A DNA stretch of 31,480 nucleotides from CALGFI01 sp036374435 (lineage in GTDB: Bacteria; Actinomycetota; UBA4738; HRBIN12), in NCBI GenBank assembly GCA_036374435.1, contig DASUTU010000120.1, forward strand, positions 1 through 31,480. Reading direction: 5' to 3'. The notes beneath the pieces were generated by a model. That model made no database searches and had not been told where the DNA came from. It worked only from the letters and a program-made list of their open reading frames with translations. This document shows, in pieces, positions 15,503-22,022 of the stretch. Both the position numbers and the translations under genes were made by a program. Within the stretch, counting starts at the first letter, position 1; the number at the start of each line of letters is the position of its first letter.

Positions 15503-16188
15503 TTCGAGCGGTCGTGCTCGACCTGTTCGGCACGCTCGTCTACGAGTTCCCACGCGCCGACTGGGACGCGTGGCTGGACGCCGCCGCTGCGGAGGTCGAG
15601 GTCGATCCGGAGTCGTTCCACGCCGCATGGTCGGCCACGGCGATCGACCGGCAGACCGGACGAACCGGCGACCTCGAGGAGAACCTGCGGACCGTGGCGG
15701 CCCGCGCGGGGGCGTGGCCGACGGATGCGCAGATCGCCGAGATCCTCCAGGACCGCGCCGAGCTGTTCCGGAAGTGGTTCGTTCCGAGACCCGGGGCCGA
15801 AGAGATGCTCCGGGAGCTTCGCGAGCGACGAATCCCAACCGCGCTCGTCAGCATGTGCGCGCCGGACACGCCCGCGTTATGGCGCACCTCTCCACTCGGC
15901 GGCCTCGTGGACGTCGAGGTGTTCTCGTGCGAGGTGGGACTGCGCAAGCCCGAGCCCGAGATCTATCTCGCGGCGACCGAGGGCCTCGGCGTCGACCCGG
16001 CCGAGTGCCTGTACGTGGGCGACGGCGCCTATGCGGAGCTCACCGGGGCCTCGGCCGTCGGCATGCGAGCGGTGTTGATCCGCGACCCGGCCGACGCCGA
16101 GGTCGAGGCGCTCCGCCCCGAGGCCGAGGACTGGGACGGCGAACGGATCTCCGATCTCCGCGAGATCCCGGCCCTGCTGGGTTCGTAG
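15499..16188 (+). CDS. HAD-superfamily hydrolase
   Basis: GTG 15499 overlaps the acetyltransferase stop (GTGA). The 229-residue product shows HAD motif I as VVLDLFGTLV with nucleophile D8, a helical cap, motif II around TALVSM, the motif III lysine in GLRKPEPEIYLAA, and motif IV in YVGDGAYAEL. In motif I the position usually held by the general acid aspartate is F10, as in haloacid dehalogenase-like members. Motif IV has Glu in place of the common second Asp. The substrate cannot be deduced and may not be a phosphate ester. It is last in the fadD operon. Confidence 0.88.
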   Translation: MIRAVVLDLFGTLVYEFPRADWDAWLDAAAAEVEVDPESFHAAWSATAIDRQTGRTGDLEENLRTVAARAGAWPTDAQIAEILQDRAELFRKWFVPRPGAEEMLRELRERRIPTALVSMCAPDTPALWRTSPLGGLVDVEVFSCEVGLRKPEPEIYLAATEGLGVDPAECLYVGDGAYAELTGASAVGMRAVLIRDPADAEVEALRPEAEDWDGERISDLREIPALLGS

Positions 16189-16254
16189 CAGAGCCGGGCG
16201 GACATGACCTGCCGACCCTGGGAACGGACGCGTCACGCCGCTCGTCCAACCTGG

Positions 16255-16521
16255 ATGCGGCGGCTTCCGGCGACGCTGGCGTTCACGGCGGTGTTGCTCG
16301 CCGGGGCATGCGATCGGGCGGATCACGAGTGCGGGCTGCGGAAGCGAGAGTTCTTCGAGGCGAAGGACGCGTGGACGTCGGCACGTGAGCTCGCAACCGA
16401 CCAGAACGGTCCGGGCGGATCGGAAGTCACAGTCGACGAGCGGAACACGATCGCCGAGCTCCGAACCGCGCTTGAGGAGCCCCAGCGCGCGCTCTTCGAT
16501 CGTGGATGTGTAACTGCCTAG
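16255..16521 (+). CDS. Small putative lipoprotein (88 aa)
   Basis: ATG 16255 opens with MRRLPATLAFTAVLLAGAC, a short lipoprotein signal with lipobox LAGA-Cys at residue 19. The mature part of about 70 residues is charged and helical (KREFFEAKDAWTSARELA) with two more cysteines. ATG 16204 in the same frame is an alternative, but it would place 17 charged residues before the signal. There is no convincing Shine-Dalgarno. Function is unknown. It lies 66 bp after the HAD gene and converges with the methyltransferase remnant. Confidence 0.6.
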   Translation: MRRLPATLAFTAVLLAGACDRADHECGLRKREFFEAKDAWTSARELATDQNGPGGSEVTVDERNTIAELRTALEEPQRALFDRGCVTA

Positions 16522-16523
16522 GG

Positions 16524-16739
16524 CTACCGGCGTAACGAGTGTTTATCCTCAGGCGTCTTCCGGTCCGAGGTGAGGCCGTCCGAGACACTCCCCGCGAGTG
16601 AGGCCACCCGGCCGACCACCAGGGTCGCCGGGGGGGGGATCGCGGCGTCTCTCGCGAGGTCGGGAAGGTCACGAAGGGTCCCGATCACGTGTCGCTGCTC
16701 CGCCGTCGTTGCCCACTGCACGACCTGCTCCGGTGTCAA
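16524..16739 (-). pseudogene. C-terminal remnant of uroporphyrinogen-III C-methyltransferase (SUMT)
   Basis: The frame reads TPEQVVQWATTAEQRHVIGT, then LRDLPDLARDAAIP and PPATLVVGRVASL, before a 20-residue tail. This matches the end of SUMT/CobA/CysG methyltransferases, where a V-x-x-GTTPRQRVVTGTL segment is followed by SPALIIVGEVVxL. Only about 70 residues exist. The rest of the roughly 250-residue enzyme is absent, because the sequence directly upstream is the dapA-like gene. A TTG at 16739 overlaps the dapA stop (TTGA), so the fragment could still be translated by coupling. It lacks the S-adenosylmethionine-binding domain core, so it cannot be an active SUMT. The G9 tract at 16630-16638 encodes the Pro run and does not break the frame. 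Confidence 0.7.
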
Positions 16740-17605
16740 GAGATGGGGGCGCGACGCGACATCTCGCGCTCGAGCGAACGCACGACGTCCCGCTCGGCGG
16801 CGGTGAGCCCTCGGAGCGGAGCCCGAACGTCCGGGCGCACGGGGACACCGCGGGCGGCGAGGGCCTCTTTCAGGGAGGCGTGGAACGGCAACGGCTTCAG
16901 CACCCGGCGCAGCGTCGAGACCTGCTCGCCGGCGATCGCGCTCCGCTCGTGAACCAGCGAGGCGACGATCTCCGGGAACGCCGTGGCCAGGCCGCTGACG
17001 GAGCCGGCAGCACCGCGCTCCAGCCCTTCGAGGGCCAGCGGCTCGCTGCCCACGAACAGGTCCAGGCCCTCGAGCAGGTACGGCTCGACGGCGCTCCACG
17101 GCGTGTCGGAGACTTTCATCCCGGCGAGGTTGGAGGCGCGCTCGCGAAGGCGTCCGACCACCTCCACCGGGATGGCGTAGCCGGACCGCCCGGCGAACTC
17201 GTACGCGTAGAACGGCAGCGGCGCGCACGCCTGGGCGGCGGCGACGAGGTGCGTCAGCAACTCGTCCTCGTCGAGCGGGAAATACGGCGGCGCGATCACC
17301 GCCACCGCGTCCGCGCCGGCCTCCGCGGCGTGCGAGGCGAGGGCCACGGTATCGGCGGTGGTCTGCGCCCCGGCGTGGACCGCGACCTGGAGCCCGTCGG
17401 GCCGCTCGGCCAGGAAGCGCTCGGCGGCCCGCCGGCGCTCCTCGACCGACAGCAGGACTCCCTCGCCCGTGGTCCCGCACACTAGGACGCCGTCGAGGCC
17501 ACCCTGGGCCAAGAACTGGACAAGGGGGCCGAACGCGTCTCCGTCCAGCGCTCGCCCCGCGTCGCGAAGCGGCGTCACCGCGGCGGCGATCGCCCCCTTC
17601 AACAC
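16736..17605 (-). CDS. DapA/N-acetylneuraminate lyase-family aldolase
   Basis: GTG 17605 gives 289 residues, the usual length for 4-hydroxy-tetrahydrodipicolinate synthase-type aldolases. The TIM barrel carries T45-T46 in CGTTGE, the Schiff-base lysine K164 in GMKVSD and a tyrosine, Y135, in the YEFAGRSG segment. Classic DapA has YNxPxRTG there, so Asn is Glu and Pro is Ala, and the common GIKEA near lysine is GMKVS. The fold and mechanism look safe; lysine biosynthesis is not, and another keto-acid aldol reaction is possible. TACGAT at 17612-17617 is 6 nt upstream of GTG with no Shine-Dalgarno. No other lysine genes are in the window. Confidence 0.85.
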   Translation of the reverse strand: MLKGAIAAAVTPLRDAGRALDGDAFGPLVQFLAQGGLDGVLVCGTTGEGVLLSVEERRRAAERFLAERPDGLQVAVHAGAQTTADTVALASHAAEAGADAVAVIAPPYFPLDEDELLTHLVAAAQACAPLPFYAYEFAGRSGYAIPVEVVGRLRERASNLAGMKVSDTPWSAVEPYLLEGLDLFVGSEPLALEGLERGAAGSVSGLATAFPEIVASLVHERSAIAGEQVSTLRRVLKPLPFHASLKEALAARGVPVRPDVRAPLRGLTAAERDVVRSLEREMSRRAPIS

Positions 17606-17611
17606 GTGGGC

Positions 17612-17617
17612 ATCGTA
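17612..17617 (-). promoter_or_regulatory. -10 element of the DapA-family gene
   Basis: TACGAT on the minus strand ends 6 nt before GTG 17605, the spacing expected if the GTG is the first base of the mRNA. Confidence 0.45.
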
Positions 17618-17684
17618 CCGCCGGGTGTTTGTGCCGGCCGTCGACGGGGCACCTACCGCTCGTCGAACCGGACAAGGAGTGGCC

Positions 17685-17837
17685 ATGTGCCTCACGTGCG
17701 GGTGCGGCGAGCCCCACCAGGATCACGGCAACCCGGATCAGATCACCTACGAAGACCTGAAGAAGGCCGCCGATGCCAGCGGGATCTCGATCGAGGAGGC
17801 CGCGAACAACATCACCGCCGGCCTCTCCCGTACGTGA
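17685..17837 (+). CDS. 50-aa Cys-rich small protein
   Basis: ATG 17685 follows AAGGAGT, a strong ribosome-binding site. The product starts MCLTCGCGEPHQDHGNPDQI, giving three cysteines and two histidines within 14 residues, enough for one metal site. The rest, YEDLKKAADASGISIEEAAN, is a short helical domain. I recall similar MCxxCGCGEP small proteins with a DL-x-A-A-GIS-x-EEAA tail in other Actinobacteria, always without an assigned role. It is divergent from the DapA-like gene. A metal-binding function is inferred. Confidence 0.78.
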   Translation: MCLTCGCGEPHQDHGNPDQITYEDLKKAADASGISIEEAANNITAGLSRT

Positions 17838-18360
17838 TCGCCGGGCCCATCCGAGCTCGACGGAGCCGGAATACGTTCCGGTCGCCCGGCAACGCCGGAA
17901 CCGGTGGGTCCGCAGAGCGGGCATGGGCGCCATCGGCCTGGTGGTGGGGCTCGGCCTCCTGGGCATCCTCGGCCCGCGTCTGGAGACGGCCGTCGCCACC
18001 ACGGGCTCCCTACGGGTGGAGATCACCTACGCGTCGGTGACTCGAGGCGGCCTCGCCACGCCGTGGGTCGTGGAGGTGCGTCGGGCTGGTGGGTTCGGTT
18101 CCCCGATCTCGATCGCCACGAGCGGCGCGTACTTCGACGGGTTCGACTTCAACACGCTGTATCCGGAGCCGGTGGAGATGTCCACCAGGGGCGACCGAGT
18201 CGTGTTCGAGTTCGCGCCGCCGCCGGGCGACGTGCTCCGCGTTCGCCTCGACGCCCGCGCCACGCCGGCGTGGACCTTCTGGCGGTCGGCCGTCACGACC
18301 GTCTGGACGGAGGGAGTGCCCGAGACGAGCGTGTCGTACCGGACGGTGTTCCTTCCCTGA
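17773..18360 (+). CDS. Membrane-anchored protein of unknown function
   Basis: The frame ends at TGA 18360. It shows a basic segment (RQRRNRWVRR) followed by one membrane helix (MGAIGLVVGLGLLGILG) and an outer domain of about 130 residues rich in beta strands (SLRVEITYASVTRGGLATPW, VVFEFAPPPGD). The start is uncertain. ATG 17773 has AGAAGG upstream but overlaps the preceding gene by 65 bp; ATG 17923 has no ribosome-binding site and would drop the basic segment that normally precedes such a helix. It lies 10 bp before the DUF421 gene, so the two are likely co-transcribed and may act together at the membrane. No family is recognised. Confidence 0.7.
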   Translation: MPAGSRSRRPRTTSPPASPVRDRRAHPSSTEPEYVPVARQRRNRWVRRAGMGAIGLVVGLGLLGILGPRLETAVATTGSLRVEITYASVTRGGLATPWVVEVRRAGGFGSPISIATSGAYFDGFDFNTLYPEPVEMSTRGDRVVFEFAPPPGDVLRVRLDARATPAWTFWRSAVTTVWTEGVPETSVSYRTVFLP

Positions 18361-18370
18361 GGAGGCTGCG

Positions 18371-18850
18371 ATGGAGATCGTGATCCGAGCCACCGTCGTG
18401 TTCTTCTTCATCTGGACGCTCACGCGGGCCATGGGCAAACGCGAGCTGGCCGAGATGTCGGCGTTCGAGCTCGTCCTGCTCGTCGTGATCGGCGACCTCG
18501 TCCAGCAGGGGGTCACCCAGGAGGACATGTCGGTCACGGGTGCGGTGCTCGCGGTCGGCACGATCGGGCTCCTGACCCTGGCGTTCTCGTTCGTCGGGTT
18601 CCGATGGCGCCGGGCCAACGACGTGTTGACCGGGGTGCCCGTGGTCGTCGCCCGCGACGGGCTGATCCTGGAGGAGGCCCTGCGGTACGAGCGCCTCAGC
18701 GTTCAGGACGTCCGCGAGGCCGCCAGGGAGCAGGGGATCGGGTCGCTGGAGGAGATCGTGCTGGGAGTGCTCGAACCCGACGGCCGGTTCTCGTTCGTGA
18801 CCGAGCAGCGTCCGAATCCCCGCCCCGCGGGCACGAAGCACCTACGCTGA
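18371..18850 (+). CDS. DUF421 (YetF-type) membrane protein
   Basis: ATG 18371 follows GAGGAGGC. The 159-residue product starts with MEIVIRATVVFFFIWTLTRA and then GKRELAEMSAFELVLLVVIGD, the hallmark of DUF421/YetF proteins, with three membrane helices in the first 80 residues. The cytoplasmic part has the family segment VPVVVARDGLILEEALRYER followed by SVQDVREAAREQGIGSLEEI and VLEPDGRFSFV. YetF proteins in Bacillus are linked to the outer spore layer or stress, but the biochemical role is not settled. It sits behind the membrane-anchored protein in the same operon. Confidence 0.9.
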   Translation: MEIVIRATVVFFFIWTLTRAMGKRELAEMSAFELVLLVVIGDLVQQGVTQEDMSVTGAVLAVGTIGLLTLAFSFVGFRWRRANDVLTGVPVVVARDGLILEEALRYERLSVQDVREAAREQGIGSLEEIVLGVLEPDGRFSFVTEQRPNPRPAGTKHLR

Positions 18851-18880
18851 CGTGTCGCGCGGGTCGGTCCCGGGTACCGC

Positions 18881-19144
18881 ATGGCCGTGAGCACTCGTCC
18901 GAACGATCTCCGGTGCCCGGCGTGTGGCGAGGGCGTGCTCCGCGACATCGCGTACGACGAACATCGCTCGCCGGCCGAACCGCTCAAACAGGCGCCCGAG
19001 AGCCGGGAGGTGCTCGCGTTCACATGCGGGCACGAGATCCTGGCGCGGGAGCTCGGCGAGGCCGCGCGCGACGACCCCAACGTGGAACGCCGGGAAACGC
19101 CGGAGACCGTGGAACCCATCGACCGGGAGGGAGGCCGCCCGTGA
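18881..19144 (+). CDS. Small zinc-ribbon-like protein (87 aa)
   Basis: ATG 18881 (alternative GTG 18887) opens an 87-residue frame with C12-x2-C15 in LRCPACGEGVL and a second pair C49-x-H51 in FTCGHE, a likely single zinc site. The C-terminal half is acidic and polar. The stop overlaps the next start by 4 bp (GTGA), tying it to the proline-rich protein. It may be a soluble regulatory or scaffold protein; no family is recognised. Confidence 0.7.
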   Translation: MAVSTRPNDLRCPACGEGVLRDIAYDEHRSPAEPLKQAPESREVLAFTCGHEILARELGEAARDDPNVERRETPETVEPIDREGGRP

Positions 19145-19362
19145 TCACCGTTGCCAGGAACGAACGGCCGGCACCGGTCCCAGACCCCGAGCCCGAGCGC
19201 CCCAACCCGCCCGGGCCGGTGCCCGAGCCCGAACCGCCGACACCGGATCCGCTGCCGCCGCCGAGCCCCAACCCCAATCCACCCGATCCGCAGCCGCCGC
19301 CGAACCCGCCGCCGGACACCGAGCCGCCGATCCGGATGGCGCACCCGCTGGTCATCGTCTGA
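19141..19362 (+). CDS. 73-aa proline-rich protein coupled to the zinc-ribbon gene
   Basis: GTG 19141 overlaps the preceding stop (GTGA). The product begins MITVARNERPAP and then has about 50 residues of Pro-x repeats (PEPERPNPPGP, PEPEPPTPDP, PPPSPNPNPP), ending RMAHPLVIV. About 40 percent of residues are proline, so it should be extended and unfolded. No signal peptide or membrane segment is seen. The overlap and the defined hydrophobic C-terminus argue that it is translated. The glycine-rich frame on the opposite strand is a shadow of its codons. Function is unknown; low-complexity proteins of this kind are hard to assign. Confidence 0.6.
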   Translation: MITVARNERPAPVPDPEPERPNPPGPVPEPEPPTPDPLPPPSPNPNPPDPQPPPNPPPDTEPPIRMAHPLVIV

Positions 19363-19404
19363 GCGGCGGGCCGACCCGCAGGTCGTGACCGAGAAGACGT
19401 TCGG

Positions 19405-20280
19405 CTAGGGGACGATCTTCGAGATCGGAAGCTCGAGGATGTCCGTCGCGCCTTTGGCCTTCATCAGCGGGATGAGCGTGTTCACGCGGTGCTTCTCGAC
19501 CACGCTTTCGACCGCGTACCCGCCGTCCTGGAGCCGGGACACGGTGGGGGACTTCGCCGCGGGAACGATCTCGAGGAGGCCGGGGAGGTCGGCCTCGGAC
19601 ACGTTGAGCTTGATCAACACTCGCCCCTCCGCCCGCAGGGCCGCGAGGAGCAGCGTGGTCACGTCGTCCATCGCCCGGCGTTTGACCGGGTCGGCGGCGG
19701 CCTCGCGGTTGGCCACCAAGACCGGTTCGGAGGTCATCAAGGTCTCGATGATCTTCATCCCGTGGGCCCGCAAGGTGCTGCCGGTCTCGGTGATGTCCAC
19801 GATGGCGTCCACGATCTCGGGCACCTTGGCCTCGGTGGCGCCGAAGGACCAGACGACGTGCACGTCGATCCCGAGCTCGTCGAAGTAACGCTTGGTGAGG
19901 TGCTCGAACTCGGTCGAGATGCGCGCGCCGGGCGGGATCTCCTTGGCGCTTTCGGCGGGGTGGTCGGCGGGGACGGCAAGGACCACCCGCGTGCCGTGTC
20001 CGGTCCCGCTCTTCGCGTACGAGAGCGAGGCCAGCACCTCGACGTCGGCGGCGGTCTCGGCGATCCAGTCCTGGCCGGTGATGCCGAGGTCGAACAGCCC
20101 GTCCTGGACGTAGACCGGGATCTCCTGGGGCCGAAGGAGCGAGACCCGCTCGATCCGGTCGTCGTCGATCTGACCGTGGTAGTCGCGATCCGAGCCACGT
20201 CGCACGCGCAGGTCTGCCTCCTCGAGCAGCCGCAGCGTCTGCTGCTCGAGCGAGCCTTTGGGGATGACGAGCTTCAGCAC
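19405..20280 (-). CDS. hisG: ATP phosphoribosyltransferase, long form
   Basis: GTG 20280 follows GAGGT 7 nt upstream and gives 291 residues. HisG joins ATP and PRPP in the first, feedback-regulated step of histidine synthesis. The catalytic domain opens LKLVIPKGSLEQQTLRLLEE and includes DLGITGQDW and DIVETGSTL-like DITETGSTLRAHGMKI. The C-terminal part (after about residue 210) is the ACT-like regulatory domain of the long HisG, so HisZ is not needed. It lies on the same strand as the his operon but 610 bp beyond hisI, with vapC-type genes between on the other strand, so it has its own promoter. Confidence 0.95.
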   Translation of the reverse strand: MLKLVIPKGSLEQQTLRLLEEADLRVRRGSDRDYHGQIDDDRIERVSLLRPQEIPVYVQDGLFDLGITGQDWIAETAADVEVLASLSYAKSGTGHGTRVVLAVPADHPAESAKEIPPGARISTEFEHLTKRYFDELGIDVHVVWSFGATEAKVPEIVDAIVDITETGSTLRAHGMKIIETLMTSEPVLVANREAAADPVKRRAMDDVTTLLLAALRAEGRVLIKLNVSEADLPGLLEIVPAAKSPTVSRLQDGGYAVESVVEKHRVNTLIPLMKAKGATDILELPISKIVP

Positions 20281-20309
20281 GTGACCGACCTCATAGCCCA
20301 GCGCGTCAT
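20274..20309 (-). other. Possible short leader ORF overlapping the hisG start
   Basis: On the minus strand ATG 20309 reads MTRWAMRSVTC and stops at TGA 20274-20276, 4 nt inside hisG. It lies out of frame with hisG and begins 8 nt after a TACACT hexamer, so it could itself be read from a leaderless start and feed ribosomes to the hisG GTG. It has no histidine run, so classic his attenuation is not supported. Confidence 0.35.
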
Positions 20310-20532
20310 GGGGCGGCAGTGTAGCCGTCGGGAACGCCTTGGCATCGAGTTCGGCGACGTCTTGGACTTCGGCGAGGAGCACGGCCGCCTGATCGCGCAG
20401 AAGGTGTCGCTCGAGAACCCATTCGACGCGTTGCGCGGGAGCTTGCGCGAGCGGTTCCGTGAGCTGGGCTTCGAGACGACGGACGAGGCCATCGAGGCGA
20501 TGCGCGGGCCGGTCGATCTTCCCGAATCGTGA
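20308..20532 (+). pseudogene. N-terminally truncated AbrB/VapB-type antitoxin
   Basis: The frame ends in TGA 20530-20532, overlapping the toxin start. Its readable part is RERLGIEFGDVLDFGEEHGR, then LIAQKV and a helical tail that ends VDLPES. In intact AbrB/MazE-type antitoxins RERLGI is preceded by a first beta strand of about 18 residues (TVSxRGQVTIPKxL type). Here that strand is absent: upstream residues read MGRQCSR from ATG 20308. The missing strand is part of the swapped-hairpin DNA-binding fold, so DNA binding is probably lost, while the C-terminal toxin-binding tail remains. The hisG -10 element lies within this frame. Confidence 0.6.
20318..20323 (-). promoter_or_regulatory. hisG: Likely -10 element of hisG
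   Basis: TACACT on the minus strand is a good TAnnnT match. It lies 37 nt from the hisG GTG and 8 nt from the ATG of the short leader frame. It is inside the damaged antitoxin gene. Confidence 0.45.
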
Positions 20533-20939
20533 TCACCGCCGTCGACTCGAGCGTCCTCATCGACGTCCTCACGGATGACCCTCGATTCGGGGCCGCCTCC
20601 ACCCTGGCTCTGAAGGAGGCGCGTGCCCTGGGCAGGCTGATCGGGTCCGAGATCCTCTGGGCGGAGACGTCTGCCGGATTCGAGAGCCCGGACGAAGCGT
20701 CCGCGCTGTTCGAGCGGCTTCGGATCGACTTCGTGCCGCTCGGCATCGACGGAGCACTCGATGCGGGGATGGCCTGGGGGCGATACCGCCGGGAAGAGGG
20801 ATCGAGAAGCCGACTCGTCGCAGACCTTCTCGTCGCCGCGCACGCTCGCATCCACGCCGACCGTCTGTTGACTCGCGACCGTGGGTTCTTCAGCCGGTAC
20901 TTCCCGGACCTCGCGCTGCTGGATCCGTCGGCGAGCTAA
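20529..20939 (+). CDS. VapC-type PIN-domain toxin
   Basis: GTG 20529 overlaps the antitoxin stop (GTGA), the usual vapBC coupling. The 136-residue product is a complete PIN-domain ribonuclease. The four acidic residues that hold the metal are visible: D6 in AVDSSVLID, E46 in LWAET, D99 in VADLLVAAHA and D117 in LLTRDRGFF. Such toxins cut RNA when not bound by the antitoxin. The partner antitoxin here is missing its front end, so this gene may be silent or held by another antitoxin. Its last 50 bp overlap the 3' end of hisI on the other strand. Confidence 0.88.
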   Translation: MITAVDSSVLIDVLTDDPRFGAASTLALKEARALGRLIGSEILWAETSAGFESPDEASALFERLRIDFVPLGIDGALDAGMAWGRYRREEGSRSRLVADLLVAAHARIHADRLLTRDRGFFSRYFPDLALLDPSAS

Positions 20940-21258
20940 CCGTCCGGAAGAAGCAGTTTCGCTCGCCCGTATGGCACGCCGCCCCGACCTGGTGCACGCG
21001 GACCAGGAGCACGTCGCCGTCGCAGTCGGCTCGAACCTCCTCGAGATGTTGGACGTGGCCGCTCGTGTCGCCCTTTCGCCAGAGCTCCTGCCGCGACCGG
21101 CTCCAGAAGACGGTCCGGCGCTCGTCGAGCGTTCGTCGCAGCGACTCGCGATTCATCCACGCCATCATCAACACGTCGCCGTTCTCGACGTCTTGCACGA
21201 TCGCGGGGATCAGCCCTCGGTCGTCGAACCGCACCTCGTCGAGTCCGACCCGCTTCAT
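20890..21258 (-). CDS. hisI: Phosphoribosyl-AMP cyclohydrolase
   Basis: ATG 21258 shares one base with the hisF stop. The 122-residue product opens the ring of phosphoribosyl-AMP in step three of histidine synthesis. Zinc-site cysteines are C79 (ADCDGD), C95 and C102 (HTGERNCFF), and DCDGD supplies magnesium ligands. Motifs DVLMMAWMNRESL, WSRSRQELWRKGDTSG and QVGAACHTG are typical. It is the HisI domain only, with no fused HisE, so phosphoribosyl-ATP pyrophosphatase must be encoded elsewhere. The 3' end overlaps vapC by 50 bp. It is the last gene of the his operon. Confidence 0.95.
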   Translation of the reverse strand: MKRVGLDEVRFDDRGLIPAIVQDVENGDVLMMAWMNRESLRRTLDERRTVFWSRSRQELWRKGDTSGHVQHLEEVRADCDGDVLLVRVHQVGAACHTGERNCFFRTVSSPTDPAARGPGSTG

Positions 21259-22022
21259 CACGTCACGCGCACCGGGATGCCTTGCCGCGCCAGGTGGTCC
21301 TTCACCCGGCGGATGGTGAGCTGCTCGAAGTGGAAGCGCGAGGCGGCGAGGACGGCGTCCGCCCCGCCCGCGGTGAGGGCCTCGGCGAAGTGTTCGACCG
21401 TTCCGGCACCGCCGCTGGCCACGACGGGCACGCCCACCGAGTCGCCCACGGCGGCCAGCAGCTCGAGGTCGTACCCCTCGCCGGTCCCGTCGCGGTCCAT
21501 CGAGGTCAACAGCACCTCGCCGGCGCCGTGGCGCTCGGTCGCCTCGACCGCCCACCGCACCGCGTCCAGCCCGGTGGGCGTTCGGCCGGCGTCGACGAAG
21601 ACCTCCCAGCCGCCGTTGCGTCTCTTCGCGTCGATGGCGACGACCATGCACTGCGTCCCGAAACGATCGGCGCACCGTCCGAGGAGCTCGGGCTCGCGCA
21701 CGGCGGCGCTGTTCACGGCGACCTTGTCGGCCCCGGCCCGGAGCAGCGCCTTGACGTCGTCCTCCGCGCGGACGCCGCCGCCCACCGTGAGCGGGATGAA
21801 CACCTGCTCGGCCGTGCGGGCGATGACGTCGCGTGTGGCCTCTCGCCCCTCGACCGTGGCGGTGATGTCGAGGAAGACGAGCTCGTCCGCGCCTTCGGCG
21901 TCGTAGCGGGCCGCGAGCTCGACTGGATCGCCGGCGTCCACCAGGTCGACGAACCGCGTGCCCTTCACCACCCGGCCGGCGTCGACGTCCAGGCACGGCA
22001 AGATGCGCTTGGCGAGCGTCAT
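21258..22022 (-). CDS. hisF: Imidazole glycerol phosphate synthase, cyclase subunit
   Basis: ATG 22022 overlaps the hisA stop by 4 bp (ATGA). The 254-residue TIM-barrel protein forms the imidazole ring from PRFAR and ammonia delivered by HisH. It opens MTLAKRILPCLDVDAGRVVK with catalytic D12 and has the second aspartate D131 in VVAIDAKR. Phosphate-binding segments VGGGVR and ASGGAG are present. Length and motifs are standard. It pairs with HisH, encoded two genes upstream in the same operon. Confidence 0.96.
   Translation of the reverse strand: MTLAKRILPCLDVDAGRVVKGTRFVDLVDAGDPVELAARYDAEGADELVFLDITATVEGREATRDVIARTAEQVFIPLTVGGGVRAEDDVKALLRAGADKVAVNSAAVREPELLGRCADRFGTQCMVVAIDAKRRNGGWEVFVDAGRTPTGLDAVRWAVEATERHGAGEVLLTSMDRDGTGEGYDLELLAAVGDSVGVPVVASGGAGTVEHFAEALTAGGADAVLAASRFHFEQLTIRRVKDHLARQGIPVRVT

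Noticed and set aside
16630..16638. Run of nine G as a possible phase-variable tract
   Set aside because: It encodes the Pro run of the methyltransferase remnant in frame, matching the family. No gene on either strand would be switched meaningfully by a slip here.
19020..19355. Glycine/serine-rich minus-strand frame resembling PE_PGRS-type low complexity
   Set aside because: It is the complement of the proline codons in the coupled plus-strand gene; it has no start context or conserved domain.
20274..20323. Histidine attenuator ahead of hisG
   Set aside because: The short leader has no histidine codons and no alternative hairpins could be drawn, so only a translational-coupling leader is suggested.
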